From assembly GCA_018067115.1 (NCBI GenBank), contig JAGPVI010000223.1, forward strand, positions 1 to 8,545: 8,545 bases of DNA, written 5' to 3'. Positions 1 to 6,230 of the stretch are shown one piece after another (positions within the stretch are counted from its first letter, which is position 1; each line of letters starts with the position of its first letter). The notes under the pieces were generated by a model that ran no database searches, was not told the DNA's origin, and saw only the letters and a list, made by a program, of their open reading frames with translations. Source of the DNA: Bizionia sp. Lineage in GTDB: Bacteria; Bacteroidota; Bacteroidia; Flavobacteriales; Flavobacteriaceae. The translations under genes were made by a program, and so were the position numbers.

Positions 1-634
1 ACGATTTAGTGATATACTTAGACAAGAAAAAGGCTAACATAACGGCCAATGCTAGAATTAACAACGTTGTATAACTTAAGCGCATTAAAAACTCATTGAG
101 CTCTTTAGCAAGAAAATCGTCTCTTTCTAGGTAAGGCAGATTGATAATGGCTATAGGCTTAAACTTCTGATCGTATATATACTGAAAACTAGACCTAAAG
201 GTTTCATCTAGCTTCTCTTCCTTTTTTTCGAAACGATGCTCTGCAGTATTTAAAAGTTTATTTAGTATTTCGGCCTCTATACATTTACTAGTAAGGTCTG
301 GCGATAGATCGGCTTTCGACGAAATTAGCAAAGAGCCTTCTAGATCGTATAAATTAATTTGAAGGTTATGCACATCTGCTACTTCGTAAATTTTTGTTTT
401 AAAAATTAACGGAATATTCTCTGTTGTAACGGGATAAGACGTTTCGCGTAAAACAAATTTTAAGCTGTTGTTAATAGCACTTTCTTTGCGGTCTAAACGT
501 TGCTTATGGTAGTCTTGCGTTTCCTCGTTATATTGATAAATATAAACGGTTGCTATAAGTAATGAAGACACGATGACTAACAAAATCATTGCTAAAAATA
601 TACGGACACGTAAGGATAGTTTTCTTATTTTCAT
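1..634 (-). CDS. Sensor histidine kinase, N-terminal part (cut by the left edge)
   Basis: The frame is open from an ATG at 634 to the window edge, giving 211 codons of the N-terminus. The protein starts with a basic stretch (MKIRKLSLRVR), then a membrane segment at about residues 12-34. An extracytoplasmic region of about 150 residues follows, and a second membrane segment at about 187-205 ends in SKYITKS, where a HAMP or linker region would begin. The stretch NLQINLYDLEGSLLISS (about 90-106) looks like the strand-turn-strand of a Cache/PAS-like sensor fold. The stretch around residues 160-185 (IINLPY, then an acidic helix running into the second membrane segment) resembles Bacteroidota sensor kinases. 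The kinase domain itself lies outside the window, so the assignment rests on topology and family resemblance. The same frame stays open upstream and has another ATG at 703. I prefer 634 because a basic residue run directly before the first membrane helix is usual. The gene is co-directional with hemJ, 156 bp downstream of it. The signal sensed is unknown. Confidence 0.72.
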   Translation of the reverse strand, partial: MKIRKLSLRVRIFLAMILLVIVSSLLIATVYIYQYNEETQDYHKQRLDRKESAINNSLKFVLRETSYPVTTENIPLIFKTKIYEVADVHNLQINLYDLEGSLLISSKADLSPDLTSKCIEAEILNKLLNTAEHRFEKKEEKLDETFRSSFQYIYDQKFKPIAIINLPYLERDDFLAKELNEFLMRLSYTTLLILALAVMLAFFLSKYITKS

Positions 635-704
635 CACTTGTTTTAAAGGTTTAAATATAGCAATAATTGAACCAATGTGCTGCGTTAGCGATAGAAACGG
701 CATC

Positions 705-725
705 CTTTTACTTTTCCAGTAAAAG
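705..725 (-). repeat. AT-rich 8-bp perfect hairpin in the hemJ-kinase spacer
   Basis: CTTTTACT and AGTAAAAG form a perfect 8-bp inverted repeat around a 5-nt loop in the 156-bp spacer between hemJ and the kinase gene. On the minus (transcribed) strand it is followed directly by GATGCC, not by a U-run, so it does not look like a Rho-independent terminator. It could be an RNA processing or stabilising element, or a protein-binding palindrome; it could also be chance in AT-rich DNA. The rest of the spacer has only a weak promoter-like box (TATATTTA, 652-659, minus strand), which misses the last base of the TAnnTTTG consensus. Confidence 0.35.
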
Positions 726-790
726 ATATAGTGAATAGCGCGACCTATTGTAGCTTTTTTCGGAAATGGGTAACGTCCAAAACAATATTT

Positions 791-1336
791 TTATTCACCA
801 TTTTTCTCTCGGATGCGTTTGTATAATTTAAATCCGAGCATTAATAAGATACCAAGCACAAGAATACCAACAACACCAAAAACCCAATTAATGGCACTTT
901 TTAAGATGACTAAAAACACGACTGCAAACAGAATAAAAGTAGCGCCTTCGTTCCATAATCGCATAAAACTGGATGTTTTTTTAACGACATCGTTTTGCAA
1001 TTGTATAAAATAGATTTGCGTTTTTATGTGATAGATTATTAGTAAGACTACAAATATTAATTTAACGTGCATCCAGGAGTGTTGTAACCAAGACGGCATT
1101 AAAACAAGTAACCAAATCGCAAAAATAGTAGCTAATATTGCTGAAGGCCAGGTGATAATGTACCACAGGCGTTTTGCCATTATTTTAAGCTGATTACCCA
1201 AAATTTCTTTGTCCGGCGAGGGTTTATGATAGGCTTCGATTTGATAAACAAACAATCGCGGAATATAAAATAACCCGGCAAACCAGGTGATTACAAAAAT
1301 AAGATGAAGCGATTTTATATAGTTGTAGTATTCCAT
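791..1336 (-). CDS. hemJ: HemJ-type protoporphyrinogen IX oxidase (UPF0093/CopD-like membrane protein)
   Basis: This 181-residue membrane protein should oxidise protoporphyrinogen IX to protoporphyrin IX, the step before iron insertion, in the cytoplasmic membrane. Family hallmarks are visible: the N-terminus YIKSLHLIFVITWFAGLFY with His11 in the first helix, RLFVYQIEA after it, RLWYIITWPSAIL at about 56-68, WMHVKLIFVVLL with Lys92 at the start of another helix, and RLWNEGATFILF at about 126-137. A conserved helix-1 histidine and this lysine are the residues regarded as essential for haem or porphyrin binding in HemJ. About five hydrophobic segments are seen. The last one (about 150-169) and its basic tail extend past the roughly 140-residue core of proteobacterial and cyanobacterial HemJ. 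The ATG overlaps the stop of the upstream MATE gene by one base (TAATG), which implies translational coupling. Linkage to hemH supports the oxidase role over a copper-uptake (CopD) role. Confidence 0.87.
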   Translation of the reverse strand: MEYYNYIKSLHLIFVITWFAGLFYIPRLFVYQIEAYHKPSPDKEILGNQLKIMAKRLWYIITWPSAILATIFAIWLLVLMPSWLQHSWMHVKLIFVVLLIIYHIKTQIYFIQLQNDVVKKTSSFMRLWNEGATFILFAVVFLVILKSAINWVFGVVGILVLGILLMLGFKLYKRIREKNGE

Positions 1337-2697
1337 TATTTAGAGACTTTTGAAGGTGACAAATTAGTTTTTACTTCTCGGTTTAAAAAATAAGCTGTGA
1401 TTATAGTGGCTAGCAAATCGGAAATTGGAAACGACATCCAAACCCCCAACTCACCAAAATAATGTGGCAGAATAAAGATAAGCGGAATAAAGATAAACCC
1501 TTGACGCGTAAGGGTTAATAATAACGCGGGTACCGCTTTTCCGATGGCTTGAAAATAGGCTGCCCCAATAAGCTGAATCGCTACAATTGGGGTTACAGCA
1601 AACACCCATCGCATGGCGCTTGGGGTTTCTTTAATAACCTCGGGGTCGGTGGTAAATAATCGAGTTATCGTTTCTGGAAAAGCCATTAAAATAATGAACA
1701 CAATAATAGCCAAGCCTACTGCATATTTTAAGGCGGTGGCAATTGTTTCTTTTACACGATCGTAGTGTTGCGCTCCGTAATTATAACCCGCAATAGGCAA
1801 AAATCCTTGCGTGATTCCATAAACCGGGAACAGCGCAAACATTAACATACGCCCCACTATGGCGTAGGCGGTGACCGAGGTTTCGCCTCCTAGATTGTAA
1901 AGAATATTATTCATAAACAAATAGGTAATGCTCACTACTGCTTGACGCGCCAGGGTTACAAAGCCTAAGCTAGAAATTTCTGAGACTATAGATTTATCGA
2001 GTCCGAAATGAGAAATATCAATTTTCAACTCAGAATTTTCAGAGATAAAAAACCAAAGAATAAAAATGAAACACATAAGGTAAGACCCGGTAGTCGCCCA
2101 AGCGGCACCTGCCATACCAAAATCGAATACGTATATAAAAAGATAGTCTAAAATAAGATTTCCAACAGACGGAAACAACATAGCATACATAGCGAATTTG
2201 GGTTTCCCCTCGGCACGAATAACCGTATTCCCCATCATACATAATGCTAAAAACGGCACACCATAAAGTACAATTGTATAATAGGTTTTGGCCGGCTCGA
2301 AAATCGCCCCTTTACCTCCAAATGCGGGGATAATAGAATCTACATACCACAAACCAGCAGTGACAAAACCAATGGTAAGAATTAAAGTTAAGGTAATTTG
2401 ATTTCCAAAAACCTTAAGCGCCTTGTTTTTATTATTCGCCCCTAACGCTCGAGAGATAATAGAAGATCCCCCAACACCGATAGACATACCGAGAGCAGCA
2501 ATAAAAAACGAGACTGGCAATACTACATTTATGGCTGCGATGGCTGTAGAACCAATCCAGTGACCAACAAAAATAGTATCGACCAATATATTAAGTGACA
2601 TTACCAAAATACCAATGGATGCTGGAACGGCCTGCTTAACTAATAGTTTACTTATTGTTTCTGTACCTAAATATGTAGCGGTGTTTTCCTTTTGCAT
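1336..2697 (-). CDS. MATE-family multidrug/toxin efflux transporter (MepA-like)
   Basis: This 453-residue, roughly 12-helix inner-membrane protein has the length and two-fold repeat of MATE transporters, with halves at about 15-225 and 235-445. Typical motifs are LNILVDTIFVGHWIG (about 35-49), with the conserved Asp40 of helix 1, and GMSIGVGGSSIISRALGANN (about 70-89) in the loop after helix 2. The second half repeats the pattern in FALFPVYGITQGFLPIAGYNYGA. MATE proteins export cationic or amphipathic compounds using Na+ or H+ gradients; the closest look is to the MepA-like branch. The ATG follows the hemH TAA with no gap, and the stop overlaps the hemJ start by one base. The gene is thus embedded between two enzymes of terminal haem synthesis. 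Family membership is secure. A role in exporting porphyrins or haem is only inferred from position, and drug efflux is equally possible. Confidence 0.92.
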   Translation of the reverse strand: MQKENTATYLGTETISKLLVKQAVPASIGILVMSLNILVDTIFVGHWIGSTAIAAINVVLPVSFFIAALGMSIGVGGSSIISRALGANNKNKALKVFGNQITLTLILTIGFVTAGLWYVDSIIPAFGGKGAIFEPAKTYYTIVLYGVPFLALCMMGNTVIRAEGKPKFAMYAMLFPSVGNLILDYLFIYVFDFGMAGAAWATTGSYLMCFIFILWFFISENSELKIDISHFGLDKSIVSEISSLGFVTLARQAVVSITYLFMNNILYNLGGETSVTAYAIVGRMLMFALFPVYGITQGFLPIAGYNYGAQHYDRVKETIATALKYAVGLAIIVFIILMAFPETITRLFTTDPEVIKETPSAMRWVFAVTPIVAIQLIGAAYFQAIGKAVPALLLTLTRQGFIFIPLIFILPHYFGELGVWMSFPISDLLATIITAYFLNREVKTNLSPSKVSK

Positions 2698-3733
2698 TTA
2701 TGCCTTAATTGGCTTTGCGGCCCACTCATTAATCCATTGTGCTAAAAGAGCAACCCAGTCTTCGTTGGTATTTAAACACGGAACTGTACTGTATTCTTTA
2801 CCTCCTACTTCCTGAAAAAGCTCCTTGCCTTCCATGGCGATTTCTTCTAAGGTTTCTAAACAATCACTAACGAATGCTGGTGTTACAATAGCCATATTTT
2901 CTACGCCTTTTTTTCCAAGACGCTCGATAGTTCTATCGGTGTAAGGCAATAACCACGGATCGAAACCTAAACGCGATTGAAACGATGTTGAATAGGTATC
3001 CTTTTCTAGTTTTAATTTTTCAGCAATTAAACGTGTTACTTCTAAACATTGATGTCTGTAGCAAAACTCATGCGCTGGAGATGGCGTTTTACAACAAGAA
3101 CCATCTATTGTACAATGCGAGTTTGTAATATCACTTTTTCGAATATGACGTTCTGGAACCCCGTGATACGAAAACAACAAGTGATTGTAATTTTTGTCTT
3201 TTAAATCGGCTTTTATAGAATTAGCCAGCACGTCTATATAATCTGGATTATTATAAAATGCTGGTAGCGATTCAATTTTAAGATTTGGAAAGTGTTCTGT
3301 TCTTAATTCTTCGGCAAGCACCAAAATAGTTTCGGTAGTGGCCATTGCAAACTGCGGATAAAGAGGTATTAAAAACACTTCTTCAACACCTTTATCTACT
3401 AGTTGTTGTAGTCCTTTTTTAATAGTCATAGTCCCGTAACGCATAGCTAACGCCACTGGATAATCGATTTTCTCTTGTACTTTATCTTGCAACTGCTCTG
3501 AAAGGACAATTAAAGGCGAACCGTTTTCCCACCATATTTTTTTTATAGGCAGCAGCTGATGCTTTTGGTCGTGTATTTAAAATAATACCTTTTACCAATA
3601 GCGTTCTCGCCACCAGAGGTATATCTATAACACGCTCGTCCATTAAAAATTCTCCTAAGTATTTCTTTACATCTTCAGGTTCTGGACTTTCTGGCGATCC
3701 TAAATTTACGAGTAGCACTCCTTTTTTCTTCAT
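2698..3733 (-). pseudogene. hemH: Ferrochelatase, disrupted by a single-base frameshift
   Basis: Ferrochelatase inserts Fe2+ into protoporphyrin IX to form haem. The ATG at 3733 begins MKKKGVLLVNLGSPESPEP, the classic N-terminus, but this frame ends after 83 codons. Removing one A from the A8 run at 3537-3544 turns KKNMVGKRF into KKIWWENGSPL and gives an uninterrupted 344-residue protein, the usual family length. The whole interval is 1036 nt, exactly one more than 345 codons. In the repaired numbering, the catalytic His190 sits in FSYHGVPERH, and Glu293 sits in SDCLETLEEI. A cysteine-rich stretch (Cys207, 213, 214, 224, 229) could hold an iron-sulfur cluster. No other lesion is visible, so this is a recent mutation, an assembly homopolymer error, or a slippage site. 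As written, the first product lacks the active site. The MATE gene starts directly after the TAA. Confidence 0.88.
3537..3544 (-). other. A8 homopolymer, site of the hemH frameshift
   Basis: On the coding (minus) strand the run reads TAT-AAAAAAAA-TATGG. With eight As the frame leaves the ferrochelatase sequence; with seven it reads Tyr-Lys-Lys-Ile-Trp-Trp-Glu-Asn-Gly-Ser, which continues the protein as expected. It is the longest homopolymer I found in any gene of this window; several runs of seven elsewhere leave their frames intact. Such runs are prone to sequencing error, replication slippage and transcriptional slippage. Confidence 0.85.
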
Positions 3734-3801
3734 TCTTATATGTAATATTTAAAACCGACACATCGTAAATTACGCTGCAGTTTTATTGAATTTTCGAGCT
3801 G

Positions 3802-3809
3802 CAAAAATA
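3802..3809 (-). promoter_or_regulatory. Candidate -7 promoter box for hemH-MATE-hemJ
   Basis: The minus strand reads TATTTTTG, a perfect match to the Bacteroidota -7 consensus TAnnTTTG, followed by CAGC as is common at such promoters. No good TTTG is present at the -33 position. Transcription would start around 3795, leaving a leader of roughly 60 nt before the hemH ATG. The box lies in the 146-bp gap between the regulator gene and hemH, so the hemH operon need not depend on read-through from the regulator. No terminator hairpin is visible in this gap. Confidence 0.55.
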
Positions 3810-3879
3810 CAACTCTAATTTGTAATATTCTTTTTAGTGAACCCTATTCTCTTTCGCTGTTTTATTTAATTACTTCTCC

Positions 3880-4767
3880 TTAACCTAAAGACTGCAAGTA
3901 CTTTTTAGGAGTTGTACCGTATTTCTTTTTAAAGGCTGCAATAAAATGACTAGACGTACTGTAACCCACTTTTAACCCTACTTCATTTACATTGTGGTCG
4001 CCGGCCTCCAATAATTTTCTAGCGACTTCCATTTTATAATCTAATAAGAAACTAAACACGGGATCGCCATAAATTTGTTTGAATCCTTCTTTTAGCTTTT
4101 TAAGACTCAACCCTATTTCGTCACTTAGTTCTTGCAAACTCGGTGGTTCGGCCATACGGGCAATAATAATATCTTTTGCTTTTCGGATTTTAATAACATT
4201 GGTTTCATCGACTAAAAACGGACATTGCTCAATATCTGCTTCCTCACTTCTATTAAAATACAAACTCAGTAATTCTAAAGTTTTTCCTTTAAAATAAATG
4301 TGTTTTATGGATTGATTAAGATTAAAATGAATTAACTGATTTAAAACAATCGCCATTGATGGCGATATTTTACCGTCTTTATAATATTTCTTATCCCGAT
4401 TATCGTGACTTAAAAACGTAATATAATCGGCTTCTTGAGAAAATAATCCGTGAAATTTTTTAATAGAAATAAGTACTGTAATGAGCCAAGAATTGGGTTT
4501 AACCTCTAAATTAATTGGTAATTCGCGCTGCGGGTTGTACAGTAATAATGAGTTTTCTTCTAATACATCTAGAGCGTAGCGCCCATTATTAAAATTAAAA
4601 GTGCTCGATCCTTTAATACTGAAATGAAATTGAATAAAATTACTTCCAATATCTCGTGTTATAAGCCTAGAATCTTTAGTTTCATTATGAAACGTTAACA
4701 CAAAAACATCGTCATCTACTTTAGTTTCTTTATAAGACCCTTTAGCGACATTTTTTTGATTGCTCAT
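3880..4767 (-). CDS. AraC-family transcriptional regulator (PchR-like), divergent from hemA
   Basis: This 295-residue protein has an N-terminal cupin-like effector region (about 15-165) and a C-terminal AraC double helix-turn-helix (about 192-293). The first helix-turn-helix is around PSLQELSDEIGLSLKKLKEGF (209-229) and the second around NVNEVGLKVGYSTSSHFIAAF (259-279), ending in the family signature KKYGTTPKKYLQSL. The segment linking the domains and the SLKKLKEGFKQIYG stretch resemble PchR-like regulators, which control iron and siderophore genes. The only cysteine, Cys182, lies in the linker as Cys-Pro-Phe (QCPFLVDE), which looks like a haem regulatory motif. The gene is divergent from hemA, across a 215-bp region with repeats, and co-directional with hemH. 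Control of the hem genes in response to iron, haem or a porphyrin is an inference from position; the DNA-binding family is certain. Confidence 0.93.
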   Translation of the reverse strand: MSNQKNVAKGSYKETKVDDDVFVLTFHNETKDSRLITRDIGSNFIQFHFSIKGSSTFNFNNGRYALDVLEENSLLLYNPQRELPINLEVKPNSWLITVLISIKKFHGLFSQEADYITFLSHDNRDKKYYKDGKISPSMAIVLNQLIHFNLNQSIKHIYFKGKTLELLSLYFNRSEEADIEQCPFLVDETNVIKIRKAKDIIIARMAEPPSLQELSDEIGLSLKKLKEGFKQIYGDPVFSFLLDYKMEVARKLLEAGDHNVNEVGLKVGYSTSSHFIAAFKKKYGTTPKKYLQSLG

Positions 4768-4816
4768 TTCTAAAATTTTATTTTTTTATTTAGATTCATT
4801 CTAAACAAAGACCGTG

Positions 4817-4836
4817 TTAGTACCTGAATTTAGTAC
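4817..4836. repeat. TTAGTAC direct repeat, possible operator
   Basis: TTAGTAC occurs at 4817-4823 and again at 4830-4836, 13 bp apart start to start. The GTAC core of each copy is palindromic, so the pair also reads as an inverted GTAC-N9-GTAC. The second copy touches the regulator's -7 box (4836-4843). The position just downstream of that box would suit autorepression. AraC-family proteins usually bind tandem direct repeats, though often at about 20-bp spacing, so a 13-bp spacing is not a typical fit. Confidence 0.35.
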
Positions 4837-4843
4837 AAAAGTA
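4836..4843 (-). promoter_or_regulatory. Candidate -7 promoter box for the AraC regulator
   Basis: The minus strand reads TACTTTTG, a perfect TAnnTTTG match. Twenty bases upstream lies TTTC (4864-4867 on this strand), one base off the -33 TTTG consensus and at the expected spacing. The leader would be roughly 60 nt and AT-rich. This is the best-supported promoter in the window because both elements are present. Confidence 0.6.
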
Positions 4844-4865
4844 TGACATTTATCATATATTATGA
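4843..4865. repeat. ATGA/TCAT dyad array between the divergent promoters
   Basis: ATGA (4843-4846) pairs with TCAT (4853-4856), which in turn begins a 13-bp palindrome TCATA-TAT-TATGA (4853-4865). These three half-sites fill the spacer between the regulator's -33 and -7 boxes. A protein bound here would block that promoter. The sequence is AT-rich, so chance occurrence is possible. Confidence 0.3.
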
Positions 4866-4937
4866 AAAAAGAAGCCTAAAAAACCACAAACGATACTTAT
4901 AGTTCTTCTAGCGTTACTTTTTTCAAAAATGTCCTAC

Positions 4938-4945
4938 TACATTTG
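4938..4945 (+). promoter_or_regulatory. Candidate -7 promoter box for hemA-hemCD
   Basis: The sequence reads TACATTTG, a perfect TAnnTTTG match, 37 bases before the hemA ATG, leaving a leader of about 30 nt. The -33 region (around 4912-4920) is T-rich but has no TTTG. That would fit a promoter needing an activator, such as the divergent AraC protein; this last point is inference. No Shine-Dalgarno sequence precedes the hemA start. Confidence 0.5.
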
Positions 4946-4982
4946 TCGTTAACAAAACCCGAAGTCCTGTTTACACAAAAAC

Positions 4983-6230
4983 ATGCAACAAAAAAACACA
5001 TACTTCTACGCCATTGGCTTAAGTTATAAAAAAGCTGATGCAGAGATTAGAGGGCATTTTAGTTTAGACGATACTGGAAAAACTAAAGTATTAGAGCAAG
5101 CTAAAGAGAATGGAATTGAAAGTTTAATTGTAACTTCTACCTGTAACAGAACCGAGATTTTTGGTTTTGCAGAACACCCATTTCAGCTTATTCAACTGCT
5201 TTGCGATAACACCAAAGGTACCGTTGAAGAATTCAGAAAAGTCGCTTACATTTATAAAAGTAACGAAGCCGTTTCGCACATGTTTCGCGTGGGCTCTGGC
5301 TTAGACAGTCAGATTTTAGGTGATTTCGAAATTATAAGCCAATTAAAAAAGAGTGCTATGCTTTCTAAAAAGCACCAATTATTAAACCCTTTTATCGAGC
5401 GTTTAATAAACTCTGTAATTCAAGCAAGCAAGCGTATTAAAAATGAAACTGAAATTTCATCGGGCGCTACTTCTGTCTCCTTTGCTTCTGTACATTATAT
5501 TATGAAACAAGTTGAAAACGTTTCAGATAAAAATATTTTACTATTCGGTACAGGAAAAATAGGGCGTAATACTTGCGAAAACTTAGTAAAACACACTAAA
5601 AACGAACACATTACTTTAATTAACAGAACTAAAGACAAGGCTGTTGCTGTTGCTGGAAAGTTTAATTTGTTAGTTAAAGATTATTCCGACTTACAGGAAG
5701 AAATAAATGCGTCGGATATTTTAATTGTTGCCACTGGTGCACAAAACCCAACGGTAGACAAATACCTTATACAGTCTAAAAAGAACCTACTTATTTTAGA
5801 TTTATCTATTCCTAAAAACGTAAATGAAAACGTTTTAGATTTAGAGAATGTAACGTTAATTCATTTAGATGATTTATCGCTAATGACCGACGAGACTTTA
5901 GAAAAAAGAAAGCTTCAAATACCGTTAGCCGAAAGTATTATAGAAAACGTACAAGCAGAATTTAATAGTTGGTTAACGACAAGAAAATTTGCCCCTACTA
6001 TAAAAGCACTAAAACATAAATTACTAGATTTTAAAACTGCCGAATTAGAAACGCAACGTAAAAAGAATTCTAATTTTAACGAGGAGCAAGCAGAATTAAT
6101 TAGTAATAATATCATTCAAAAAATAACGAATCACTTTGCACATCACTTAAAAGATGAGACTATTTCTACAACCGATAGTCTAGAACTTATTCAAAAAGTG
6201 TTTCAGTTAGAAAAAACAACTCATGCCTAA
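4983..6230 (+). CDS. hemA: Glutamyl-tRNA reductase
   Basis: This cytoplasmic enzyme uses NADPH to reduce glutamyl-tRNA to glutamate-1-semialdehyde, the committed first step of the C5 pathway. The 415 residues match the family length and its three domains. The catalytic domain carries the nucleophile Cys54 in VTSTCNRTEIF and the stretch HMFRVGSGLDSQILGDFEI (about 99-117). The NADPH-binding Rossmann domain has the glycine loop LFGTGKIGRNT (about 187-197) followed by LINRT. The C-terminal helical dimerisation domain begins near LTTRKFAPTIKAL (331-343). The substrate-contact motif reads LGDFEIISQ instead of the LGEPQILGQ common in proteobacteria; I take this as a lineage variant, not a defect. 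The ATG is the first in frame after the promoter box and keeps the expected N-terminus (FYAIGLSYKKA). The stop overlaps hemC by 8 nt. Feedback control by haem is common for this enzyme, and the divergent AraC gene is the likely local regulator. Confidence 0.97.
   Translation: MQQKNTYFYAIGLSYKKADAEIRGHFSLDDTGKTKVLEQAKENGIESLIVTSTCNRTEIFGFAEHPFQLIQLLCDNTKGTVEEFRKVAYIYKSNEAVSHMFRVGSGLDSQILGDFEIISQLKKSAMLSKKHQLLNPFIERLINSVIQASKRIKNETEISSGATSVSFASVHYIMKQVENVSDKNILLFGTGKIGRNTCENLVKHTKNEHITLINRTKDKAVAVAGKFNLLVKDYSDLQEEINASDILIVATGAQNPTVDKYLIQSKKNLLILDLSIPKNVNENVLDLENVTLIHLDDLSLMTDETLEKRKLQIPLAESIIENVQAEFNSWLTTRKFAPTIKALKHKLLDFKTAELETQRKKNSNFNEEQAELISNNIIQKITNHFAHHLKDETISTTDSLELIQKVFQLEKTTHA

Noticed and set aside
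705..725. Rho-independent terminator after hemJ
   Set aside because: The stem is AT-rich and has no following U-run on the transcribed strand.
813..1013. Open frame on the plus strand inside hemJ
   Set aside because: It lies antisense to a clearly conserved membrane protein and its translation has no recognisable family or composition of a real protein.
2039..2242. Minus-strand open frame of 67 codons in an alternative frame of the MATE gene
   Set aside because: Its sequence is a shifted copy of the transporter's coding sequence, and the MATE frame is intact across it.
2698..3492. Separate 264-residue ferrochelatase starting at a TTG at 3492
   Set aside because: The TTG is an ordinary Leu codon in the repaired hemH. 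A protein starting there would lack the N-terminal 80 residues of the family fold, so the two pieces are one frameshifted gene.
4079..4297. Plus-strand open frame opposite the AraC gene
   Set aside because: It is antisense to the conserved helix-turn-helix region and has no independent support.
4983..6230. Defective HemA because the LGEPQILGQ motif reads LGDFEIISQ
   Set aside because: The catalytic cysteine, nucleotide loop and overall length are intact, and the change looks like a lineage variant.
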